A stretch of 20,177 nt of DNA from Actinomycetes bacterium (GTDB lineage Bacteria; Actinomycetota; Acidimicrobiia; Acidimicrobiales; Palsa-688). The notes beneath the pieces were generated by a model. The model searched no databases, was not told the DNA's origin, and worked only from the letters and a program-made list of their open reading frames with translations. The stretch covers positions 1-20,177 of the forward strand of contig JAKAXN010000042.1 in the NCBI GenBank assembly GCA_021816565.1, given 5' to 3'. Of the stretch, positions 14,532 to 20,177 are shown piece after piece; the stretch's first letter is position 1, and each line of letters starts with the position of its first letter. Both the position numbers and the translations under genes were made by a program.

Positions 14532-16220
14532 ATGGACAGGGAGTGGGATTCGTCGTACGACGTGGTGGTGGTGGGCAGCGGCGCCGGGGGGATGACGGCG
14601 GCGCTGACCGCCCGGGCGGCCGGCGCCCGGGTGGTGCTGGTCGAGAAGGCCGCCAAGTACGGCGGTAGCACCGCCCTCTCGGGCGGCGGCATCTGGGCGC
14701 CGAACAACCCGACGCTGCGCCGGGCCGGTAAGGGCGACGACCCGGCCGACGTGCTGAGCTACCTGCGCGCCGTGGTAGGTGACCGGGTCCCGGCATCCCG
14801 GCTCGAGATGTTCGCCACCGCCGCTCCGCTGGCCCTCGAGTTCCTCGAGGCCCAGAGCCCCCACCTGCGGTTCTTCTGGTGCCGCGGCTACAGCGACTAC
14901 CACCCGGAGTACCCGGGGGGCCGGCCCGAGGGTCGCTCCATCGAGGCCCTGCCGTTCGACAAGCGGAAGCTCGGCACCATGGAGGACGATCTCCTCGACA
15001 CGGGCATCCGGGGCCCGGCCGGTCTGTGGATCACCGCCACCGACTTCCACGATCTGGGCCAGGCGACCCGGACCTGGCTGGGCAAGAGGGCTCTCCTGCG
15101 GGCCGCCGGCCGGGTGGCCTCGAATGTGGTGCTGCGTCGCCGGATGGCCACCACCGGCCAGGCGCTGATCGCCCGGCTGCGCCTGGCGCTGGCCGAGGCC
15201 GGGGTGGAGCTGTGGCTGCAGGCGCCGGTCACGGAGTTGATCCGCGACGGGGCCTCGGGTCGGGTCACCGGGGTCGCGGTGGAGCGCAACGGGTCCGTCC
15301 AGCGCCTCGAGGCGTCCCGGGGAGTGGTCCTGGCCACCGGCGGTTTCGACCACAACGCCGAGCTGCGAGCCAAGTACCTGAGCAGCGTCGACCACGACTG
15401 GAGCATGGGGGCGCCCAGTAACACCGGTGACGGCATCCGCCTGGGCGAGGATCTGGGCGCCGGCCTGGACCTGATGGACGACGCCTGGTGGATGCCGGCC
15501 ATCGAGCAGCCCAGGGGCCGGCTGTTCCCGCTGGTGTCGGAGCGGTCCATGCCCGGATCGATCATCGTCAACCAGGCCGGACGCCGCTTCACGAACGAGT
15601 CGGCGCCGTATGTCAACTTCATCCACGATCAGCTCCGCCTCGAGCGGGAGGAGGGCGGTCACGTCCCGGCGTGGTTCATCATGGACGAGAGGGCCCGTCG
15701 CCGTTACCAGTTCGCCGGGATCCCCCCGGCCATGGCCCTGCCGAAGTCCTGGTACGGCATCGGCACCCTCCACCGGGCCGGCAGCATCGAGGAGCTGGCG
15801 GGGAAGATCGGGGTGCCGGCCGGCGCCCTGGCCGAGACCGTCACCCGCTTCAACTCCGGGGCCCGCACCGGCCGCGACGAGGACTTCAAGAGGGGCGACA
15901 GCGCCTACGACCGCTACTACGGCGATCCCACCCTCACCAACCCCTGCCTCAACGAGCTGGTGAGAGCCCCCTACTACGCAGCCAAGCTCGTGCCCGGCGA
16001 TCTCGGCACCAAGGGCGGCCTGCTGACCGACGAGCAGGCCCGGGTGCTGCGCGAGGACGGCTCGGTGGTCGAGGGCCTCTACGCCGTGGGCAACACCTCG
16101 GCGTCGGTGATGGGCAACGAGTACGCCGGGGCCGGAGCCACCATCGGTCCCAGCCTGACCTTCGGCTGGGTGGCCGCCCGCCACGCCACCGGCAACCCCC
16201 TCGAGGTGGCCGGAGCATAA
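14532..16220 (+). CDS. kstD: 3-ketosteroid delta-1-dehydrogenase (KstD)
   Basis: A 562-residue FAD enzyme that introduces the C1-C2 double bond into 3-ketosteroids, a step that with 9-alpha-hydroxylation opens ring B. The N-terminal FAD loop is VVVVGSGAGGMTAA (11-24). The catalytic tyrosines known from Rhodococcus Kst1D (Tyr119, Tyr318, Tyr487, with Gly491) have counterparts in GYSDYHPE (Tyr120 or Tyr123), NESAPY (Tyr360) and NEYAGAGATIGP (Tyr531, Gly535). GTKGGL (492-497) and LYAVGNTSAS complete the FAD domain. Length is within the family range. The frame is open upstream, but the ATG at 14532 starts just before the FAD domain and follows a -10 box. Its own transcription unit, convergent with the HsaD-like gene. 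A related delta-4(5-alpha)-dehydrogenase is the main alternative. Confidence 0.88.
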   Translation: MDREWDSSYDVVVVGSGAGGMTAALTARAAGARVVLVEKAAKYGGSTALSGGGIWAPNNPTLRRAGKGDDPADVLSYLRAVVGDRVPASRLEMFATAAPLALEFLEAQSPHLRFFWCRGYSDYHPEYPGGRPEGRSIEALPFDKRKLGTMEDDLLDTGIRGPAGLWITATDFHDLGQATRTWLGKRALLRAAGRVASNVVLRRRMATTGQALIARLRLALAEAGVELWLQAPVTELIRDGASGRVTGVAVERNGSVQRLEASRGVVLATGGFDHNAELRAKYLSSVDHDWSMGAPSNTGDGIRLGEDLGAGLDLMDDAWWMPAIEQPRGRLFPLVSERSMPGSIIVNQAGRRFTNESAPYVNFIHDQLRLEREEGGHVPAWFIMDERARRRYQFAGIPPAMALPKSWYGIGTLHRAGSIEELAGKIGVPAGALAETVTRFNSGARTGRDEDFKRGDSAYDRYYGDPTLTNPCLNELVRAPYYAAKLVPGDLGTKGGLLTDEQARVLREDGSVVEGLYAVGNTSASVMGNEYAGAGATIGPSLTFGWVAARHATGNPLEVAGA

Positions 16221-16233
16221 GGGCTCGCCGGGC

Positions 16234-16252
16234 GGACCGGGACCCCCGGTCC
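16234..16252. terminator. Bidirectional hairpin between KstD and HsaD-like genes
   Basis: GGACCGGG and CCCGGTCC form a perfect 8-bp stem with a three-base loop, 13 bases after the KstD stop and 17 bases before the stop of the convergent hydrolase gene. There is no T-tract; the position between convergent ends supports a two-way terminator. Confidence 0.65.
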
Positions 16253-16269
16253 CGGCCGGCGCCGGGGGC

Positions 16270-17109
16270 CTACCTGGTGAGGAAGTCGATCACCAGCCGC
16301 TCGAACTCGGCCTTGCGCTCGACCTGGGCCCAGTGGCCGCAGCGGGAGAAGAGATGCAACTCCGCATTGGGCATCTGGCGGAACCCGAACAGGGCCCCCT
16401 CCACCGGGAGCATGCGGTCGTCGCGGCCCCAGGTGATGAGAGTCGGGGCCTTGATGGCCCGGACCCGGGCCCACATGGGGACCGCCTCGGGGTGCTGCCC
16501 GAGGGAGCCGAAGATGGCCATGGCCGACTGCATGGCGCCGGGGGCCATGGCGTTGGCCAGCCGCTCCTCGATCAACTCGTCGTCGACCACCGCCTTGTTG
16601 GCGACCATCGTGTCGACCCACGCCGCCATCGTCGCCTTGGACGGGGCCATCATGAACTCGCCGAGCCGGCGGGCCCCCTCGCTCGGCTCCGGACCGACGA
16701 TGTTGGCCGCCAGGCCGCCCGGGCCCATGCCGACGATGCGGTCCACCCGGTCCGGGTACGCCAGGGCGAACTCCAGGGCCACGTAGCCACCCATCGAGTT
16801 GCCGAGCAGGTGGGCTCTGTCCACGCCGAGGCCGTCGAGCAGCCGGGCCACGTGATCGGCCGCCACCCTGGGGTAGGCGCGGTCCAGGGCCGGCAGGTCG
16901 CTTCGGCCGAATCCGGGCATGTCCATCACCACGGTGCGGAACCGTTCGGCGAAGACCGGGAAGTTGCCCCGGAAGTTGGACCACCCGCTGACCCCCGGCC
17001 CGGAGCCGTGCAGGAGGATGAGGGCCGGGCCGCTCCCCGCTTCGTGGTAGTGGAGGCGGCACTCGCCTTCCAGGTACCGGCTCGTAGAGTCGAAGTCCAG
17101 TGTGCTCAC
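16270..17109 (-). CDS. hsaD: Meta-cleavage product hydrolase (HsaD-like)
   Basis: A 279-residue alpha/beta-hydrolase that cleaves the C-C bond of the ring-opened steroid 4,9-DSHA, giving HIP and a 2-hydroxyhexadienoate. Family marks are LHGSGPGVSGWSNF (oxyanion loop typical of C-C hydrolases), the nucleophile Ser105 in GNSMGG, Asp230/231 in WGRDDRMLP and His259 in RCGHWAQVE. The start TLDFDSTSRYL, MGPGGLAANI and the lid region match HsaD as I recall it. The long upstream frame (to 17232) is rejected: the GTG at 17109 fits the HsaD N-terminus and follows a TAGGCT box at eight bases. Transcribed divergently from HsaA. A BphD/MhpC-type hydrolase for another aromatic is the alternative; the neighbouring hsaA and kstD argue for the steroid route. 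Confidence 0.88.
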   Translation of the reverse strand: MSTLDFDSTSRYLEGECRLHYHEAGSGPALILLHGSGPGVSGWSNFRGNFPVFAERFRTVVMDMPGFGRSDLPALDRAYPRVAADHVARLLDGLGVDRAHLLGNSMGGYVALEFALAYPDRVDRIVGMGPGGLAANIVGPEPSEGARRLGEFMMAPSKATMAAWVDTMVANKAVVDDELIEERLANAMAPGAMQSAMAIFGSLGQHPEAVPMWARVRAIKAPTLITWGRDDRMLPVEGALFGFRQMPNAELHLFSRCGHWAQVERKAEFERLVIDFLTR

Positions 17110-17117
17110 GGAGCCCG

Positions 17118-17123
17118 AGCCTA
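17118..17123 (-). promoter_or_regulatory. -10 element of a leaderless promoter (HsaD-like gene)
   Basis: On the minus strand TAGGCT (TANNNT type) ends eight bases before the GTG at 17109. There is no ribosome binding site, suggesting that the transcript begins at the start codon. Confidence 0.4.
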
Positions 17124-17244
17124 ACCAGGGGCCCCGGAAGCGGGCCGGGGGCATGTCCCAGCTACCGGTATGCGGTTCTAGCGGAAGAGGCAGCCCCACG
17201 GCAGACTTTCCCCCGCCAGCCCGACTCTCCAAGGAGCAACAGCA

Positions 17245-18408
17245 GTGAGCGAAGCCAACGTCCTAGACCACATCCGTGACCTGGCGCCACTGATCCGGGA
17301 GCGGGCCCCCGAGGCGGAGAAGGAGCGGCGCCTTCCGGACGCCTCGGTCAAGGAGCTGAAGGACACCGGGGTCATGCGCCTGCTCCAGCCGAAGCGCTAC
17401 GGCGGCTACGAGGCGGACCCCCGGCTGTTCTACCAGTGCCTGCTCACGGTGGCATCCTCGTGCGGCTCCACCGGTTGGGTCACCGGCGTGGTGGGCGTCC
17501 ACCCGTGGCAGATCGCCCTCTTCCCCGATCAGGTCCAGGCCGAGGTGTGGGGCGACGACCCCGACACCTGGGTCAGCTCCTCGTACATGCCGGGCGGACG
17601 CATGACCCCCACCGAGGGCGGATTCACGCTCAACGGCCGCTGGAGCTTCTCCTCCGGCTGCGACCACTGCCAGTGGGCCATCCTGGGGGTGATCCTCGAC
17701 CACGGCGACGGGAATCCCCCGGAGATGTGGAACGTCCTGATCCCGAGGAGGGACTACCGCATCGAGGACGTCTGGCACACGATGGGTCTGTGCGGGACCG
17801 GCAGCAACGACATCGTCGTCGAGGACCTCTTCGTCCCGGCCCACCGGGCCCTCAACCTGGTCCAGATGTTCTCCTGGGAGAGCCCCGGCCTGGAGGTCAA
17901 CACCTCCCCGCTGTACCGGCTGCCCTTCGCCACCATGTTCGCCAACGCCATCACCGGCGCCATAATCGGCATGGCCGAGGGCATCCTGGCCGAGAACCTG
18001 GAGTACACCAAGGCCCGCGTCAGCAAGAGCTGGGGCAAGGCCACCGAGGACCCCTACACGGTGTCGGCGCTCGGCCGGGCCGCCAGCGAGGTCGATGCCT
18101 GCCGGACCCACCTGCTGCGCAACATCGGCGACATGTACGACGCCGCGTCCCGGGGTGAGGCCGTCACCATCGAGATGCGCAGCCGGGCCCGCCGGGATCA
18201 GGTGCAGGGCACCCAGAGGGCCATATCCGCCATCGACGAGATCTTCGACCGCAGCGGGGCCGGCACCATCATGCTGGCCAACCCCATCCAGCGGCTGTGG
18301 CGCGACGCCCACGCCGGGCGCCACCACACGGTCAACTCGATCGACCGGTCACTGCACAGCTACGGCATGACGGTGATGGGCTTCAACCCCACCGACGTGA
18401 TGATCTGA
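17245..18408 (+). CDS. hsaA: 3-HSA hydroxylase, oxygenase subunit (HsaA)
   Basis: A 387-residue flavin-dependent monooxygenase of the acyl-CoA-dehydrogenase fold. It hydroxylates the aromatised A ring of 3-HSA to the catechol 3,4-DHSA, using reduced flavin from a separate reductase (HsaB). Strong HsaA-type segments are RRLPDASVKELKDTGVMRLL, SSCGSTGWVTGVVGVHPW (71-88), SFSSGCDHCQW (134-144), GLCGTGSNDIVVEDLFVP, RARRDQVQGTQRAISAIDEI and WRDAHAGRHH (352-361). Length is close to mycobacterial HsaA (about 394, from memory). The GTG at 17245 has AAGGAG eight bases upstream. Divergent from the HsaD-like gene and overlapped at its stop by the next gene. No HsaB or HsaC gene is adjacent. A paralogue acting on another phenol is possible but less likely. 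Confidence 0.92.
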   Translation: MSEANVLDHIRDLAPLIRERAPEAEKERRLPDASVKELKDTGVMRLLQPKRYGGYEADPRLFYQCLLTVASSCGSTGWVTGVVGVHPWQIALFPDQVQAEVWGDDPDTWVSSSYMPGGRMTPTEGGFTLNGRWSFSSGCDHCQWAILGVILDHGDGNPPEMWNVLIPRRDYRIEDVWHTMGLCGTGSNDIVVEDLFVPAHRALNLVQMFSWESPGLEVNTSPLYRLPFATMFANAITGAIIGMAEGILAENLEYTKARVSKSWGKATEDPYTVSALGRAASEVDACRTHLLRNIGDMYDAASRGEAVTIEMRSRARRDQVQGTQRAISAIDEIFDRSGAGTIMLANPIQRLWRDAHAGRHHTVNSIDRSLHSYGMTVMGFNPTDVMI

Positions 18409-18869
18409 TGACGCCCGCCGACCTGGTGGAGATGGAGTCCATCAAGGCGGTCAAGTACCGCTACCTGAGGGCCGTCGACACCAGGGACTGGGACCTGCTG
18501 GCCACCACCCTCACCGAGAACGCCACGTCCGCCTACAGCAGCGGCAAGCTCAGCTACGAGGGGCGTGACGCCATCATCGGCTTCCTCCGCGAGTCGATGC
18601 CCGAGAAGGACATGCTCACCTCGCACAAGGTGCACCACCCGGAGATCGAGATCACCGGCCCGACCACCGCCACCGCCCGGTGGGCCCTCGAGGACGTGGT
18701 GATCGTGGTCGCCGCCGGGATCACCATCCGCGGCGCCGCCTACTACGAAGACCGTATGGAGAAGGTTGACGGCCAGTGGCGCATCAGCCACACCGGCTAC
18801 CGGCGCGTGTACGAGGAGATGTCCAAGCGGGAAGGCATAACCCTCACCGACCACTGGTGGGCCGACTGA
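18408..18869 (+). CDS. NTF2/SnoaL-like small protein
   Basis: A 153-residue protein with the cone-shaped NTF2/SnoaL pattern. It starts with a helix, IKAVKYRYLRAVDTRDWDLLATTLTENAT, then GRDAIIGFLRE, TSHKVHHPEIEITGPTTATARW and a final sheet with GAAYYEDRMEKVDGQWRISHTGY. Relatives include SnoaL-type cyclases, dehydratases and the beta subunits of ring-hydroxylating dioxygenases. Ketosteroid isomerase shares the fold, but I see no residue matching its catalytic Asp38 (DDATVED-type segment), so isomerase activity is not supported. The ATG overlaps the HsaA stop (ATGA-type junction), implying translational coupling and a role linked to the hydroxylase. The function is unknown. Confidence 0.8.
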   Translation: MTPADLVEMESIKAVKYRYLRAVDTRDWDLLATTLTENATSAYSSGKLSYEGRDAIIGFLRESMPEKDMLTSHKVHHPEIEITGPTTATARWALEDVVIVVAAGITIRGAAYYEDRMEKVDGQWRISHTGYRRVYEEMSKREGITLTDHWWAD

Positions 18870-18921
18870 CCGATCCCGCCGGGCTGCGGCAACCGGGTGG
18901 TCAGGAGCCCGAGGATGATCC

Positions 18922-19116
18922 TCATGTCAGAGCGACCAGCGCCCGGTGGACGGCCTGCGTGGCGTCGGCGATACCCATCGCCTTCCCGTCGCATCGGGCG
19001 GTCGCGTCGATCAGCAGGTCGTCGAGGACCTCTCCCACCTGACGCAGGCTCTGGATCACCGCGAGCCGTTGCATGCCCGCCAGCCGGTCCTCCGGTGCTC
19101 TGTACGCATCAGTCAT
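18922..19116 (-). CDS. Small hypothetical protein (64 aa)
   Basis: A 64-residue ORF with GC-rich third positions like its neighbours. It is predicted mostly helical (RLAGMQRLAVIQSLRQVGEVL and TQAVHRALVALT), acidic overall, with no signal peptide, membrane segment or recognisable domain. The ATG at 19116 is preceded by a TAAACT box at seven bases, the same leaderless arrangement as several genes in the window, which supports it being real. A 12-bp palindrome overlaps that box. It is divergent from the SRPBCC gene. No function can be assigned. Confidence 0.5.
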   Translation of the reverse strand: MTDAYRAPEDRLAGMQRLAVIQSLRQVGEVLDDLLIDATARCDGKAMGIADATQAVHRALVALT

Positions 19117-19123
19117 CCCCCAG

Positions 19124-19137
19124 AGTTTAGTGCTAAA
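19124..19137. promoter_or_regulatory. Leaderless -10 box overlapped by a 12-bp palindrome
   Basis: On the minus strand TAAACT (19124-19129) is a -10 candidate for the 64-aa ORF. It overlaps the palindrome TTTAG-tg-CTAAA (19126-19137), an AT-rich island in GC-rich DNA. The palindrome lies about 40 bases upstream of the SRPBCC start. The layout fits a repressor operator that controls both divergent genes. The binding factor is unknown. Confidence 0.45.
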
Positions 19138-19176
19138 AGGTCGGCATTAGCCGGCGGGTTGGGCCATCCTGATGGT

Positions 19177-19608
19177 GTGGCCCGCTACCTCACCTCCGTG
19201 ACCACCCCGCTTCCTCCCGAGGAGGCCTTCGGGTACATGGCTTCATTCGACAACGTCGCCGAATGGGATCCCGGGGTCAGACGGGCCGAGCGGATCGGGA
19301 CGGGCGAACCCGGATTGGGGAGCCGTTTCCGGGTGGTCGTCTCCTCCGCCGGACGGGAGATGCCCCTGCAGTACGAGATCACCGAGTTCGACCCACCCCG
19401 GCAGGTCGTGCTCCTCGCCGAGACAGCCACGCTACGGTCCCTGGACCGGATCAGCGTGCAGCCGGGCCCGGACGGGACGACGGTCACCTACGACGCGAGC
19501 CTCGAGTTGCTCGGCGTGCTGCGCCTTTTCAACCCGGCGCTGGCGCTGGTGTTCAACCGCATCGGCGACCGGGCTGCGGCCGGCCTGCGGCGGGCGCTGC
19601 AGGCCTGA
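19177..19608 (+). CDS. SRPBCC (START-like) family protein
   Basis: A 143-residue helix-grip (polyketide cyclase/START-like) protein, a fold that binds hydrophobic ligands. The pattern is typical: VTTPLPPEEAFGYMASFDNV with the WDPGVRRAERI helix, then GLGSRFRVVV, LQYEITEFDPPRQVVLLAE and GTTVTYDASLELLG. A long C-terminal helix follows (RIGDRAAAGLRRALQA). The GTG at 19177 begins exactly at the conserved domain. A CATCCT sequence six bases upstream could be a weak -10 and no ribosome binding site is seen. The long upstream frame is non-coding shadow. Whether it handles steroid ligands is not shown; such proteins are common in actinobacteria. Confidence 0.82.
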   Translation: MARYLTSVTTPLPPEEAFGYMASFDNVAEWDPGVRRAERIGTGEPGLGSRFRVVVSSAGREMPLQYEITEFDPPRQVVLLAETATLRSLDRISVQPGPDGTTVTYDASLELLGVLRLFNPALALVFNRIGDRAAAGLRRALQA

Positions 19609-19630
19609 TCACGCCAGCCGGAAAAGCCCC

Positions 19631-20152
19631 CTACTCCGGCCGGCGGCGACGATCGGCGTCCGCGACGGACCGCTGGGCCCGGGCATCGGCCCGCGCCCGG
19701 GCAGCCTCCCGTCGCTTCTCGGCCTGTCCGGCCTGGTGGCGGATGATCTCGGTGAGATCCTCCCGGTCGCCGGCGGCCAGGTCGCGGTCCTCGGCGGCCC
19801 AGATCCGGTCGACGGACGCCCGGGACCGTTGGAGGGCCGCATCGCCCTCGCCGGACAGGCCCAGGTCCTCCCGCTGCCGGGCCTCACGGTCGCGCTGCTC
19901 GGCGGCCCGATCCCTCTTCTCGGCCGCCAGATCCCGCTGCAGGGCCCTCTCGTGCACCAGCGCGGCCCGCTCGCGCTGAGCGGCGTCGCGCTCGTCGGCG
20001 AGAGCTTCCCTCTCGTCGGCGACAGCTTCCCGCTCGTCGGCGGCGCGGTCGCGCTCGTCGGCGGCGCGTTCGCGCTCGTCTGCTAGGACATCGCGGGCGT
20101 CCGCGATGATCGCCCGCTCGGCTATCTCGTCATGGCGGCCGGACATACCCAC
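19631..20152 (-). CDS. Charged coiled-coil protein with ADERD heptad repeats
   Basis: A 173-residue, very hydrophilic protein dominated by Arg, Asp, Glu and Ala. Residues about 20-95 are near-perfect heptads of the type ADERERA / ADERDRA / ADEREAV, continuing as EKRDRAAEQRDREARQRED, so a long single alpha-helix or coiled coil is expected. No signal peptide or membrane segment is seen. Proteins with such repeats are common in actinobacteria, alone or fused to signalling domains; here the repeat is essentially the whole protein. The GTG at 20152 has GGTGGG eight bases upstream; an ATG at 20146 is an alternative. The 3' end converges on the SRPBCC gene with a 22-base gap. The function is unknown and a link to steroid metabolism is not indicated. 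Confidence 0.75.
   Translation of the reverse strand: MGMSGRHDEIAERAIIADARDVLADERERAADERDRAADEREAVADEREALADERDAAQRERAALVHERALQRDLAAEKRDRAAEQRDREARQREDLGLSGEGDAALQRSRASVDRIWAAEDRDLAAGDREDLTEIIRHQAGQAEKRREAARARADARAQRSVADADRRRRPE
19988..20080 (-). repeat. 21-bp tandem repeats inside the coiled-coil gene
   Basis: About four and a half 21-bp units start at 19988, 20009, 20030, 20051 and 20072, each containing CTCGTCGGCG or a close variant. Each unit encodes one heptad of the coiled coil (ADER-type). Units 3 and 4 (20030-20071) are almost identical, indicating recent duplication and possible length variation between strains. Confidence 0.7.
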
Positions 20153-20177
20153 GGGTTATTCCCACCCGGCCGGATGT

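Noticed and set aside
18408..18869. The SnoaL-like protein as a ketosteroid isomerase
   Set aside because: The fold is shared, but I cannot find the catalytic Asp38 equivalent in the expected segment, so the activity is not supported.
19736..20086. A 116-codon hydrophobic plus-strand ORF with repeated LVGG-type motifs
   Set aside because: It is the antisense reading of the 21-bp coiled-coil repeats; the opposite strand gives regular charged heptads with a plausible start.
1..20177. Mobile elements, integrases, tRNAs, CRISPR arrays or defence genes
   Set aside because: None was seen on either strand. Nearly all the sequence is explained by metabolic and regulatory genes.

Overview
The window is very GC-rich, densely coding DNA that reads as a steroid (cholesterol-type) catabolism region of an actinobacterium. 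The gene set is actinobacterial in character: FadA6-, FadD3-, HsaA- and HsaD-like proteins, an F420-type luciferase-like oxidoreductase, and several leaderless promoter/start arrangements. Gene order differs from the Mycobacterium tuberculosis clusters I recall, so I infer a non-mycobacterial lineage. An Acidimicrobiia-like organism is only a guess. I see no tRNA, rRNA, CRISPR array or insertion sequence, and no gene-free stretch longer than 300 bases.

Left part (1-8.7 kb). The 3' part of a nitronate-monooxygenase-like gene (IpdC-like, + strand) converges on and overlaps a compact minus-strand operon. In transcription order this holds a FadD3-like CoA ligase, an MFE-2-type SDR, an IpdF-like SDR, a MaoC-like hot-dog protein that seems to lack its catalytic motif, a third SDR, two acyl-CoA dehydrogenase subunits and a FadA6-like thiolase. 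Many junctions are 4-base overlaps or gaps of a few bases. The content matches the KstR2-type set for the C/D-ring fragment HIP: CoA activation, beta-oxidation and thiolysis.

Middle (8.8-14.5 kb). A FadD8-like CoA ligase runs divergently from the operon and ends at a strong bidirectional hairpin. The minus-strand pair hsaG-hsaF (acetaldehyde dehydrogenase and 4-hydroxy-2-oxovalerate aldolase) handles the pyruvate/aldehyde end of ring A/B degradation. It is divergent from an F420-type LLM oxidoreductase. The shared intergenic region carries two exact 17-bp direct repeats 22 bp apart, each containing a short palindrome. An IclR-family regulator follows and is the obvious candidate to bind them.

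Right part (14.5-20.2 kb). A 3-ketosteroid delta-1-dehydrogenase (KstD) converges on a HsaD-like meta-cleavage hydrolase. HsaA (the 3-HSA hydroxylase oxygenase) is divergent from the hydrolase and translationally coupled to an NTF2/SnoaL-like protein. Beyond these lie a small unknown ORF, an SRPBCC protein and a highly charged coiled-coil protein encoded partly by 21-bp tandem repeats.

Together the genes cover delta-1 dehydrogenation (KstD), A-ring hydroxylation (HsaA), hydrolysis of the cleaved ring to HIP plus a C5-C6 acid (HsaD), disposal of that acid (HsaF/HsaG), and CoA activation and beta-oxidation of HIP (left operon). HsaB, HsaC, HsaE, EchA20 and IpdAB are not in the window. All family assignments are from sequence motifs and memory of homologues; no search was run.
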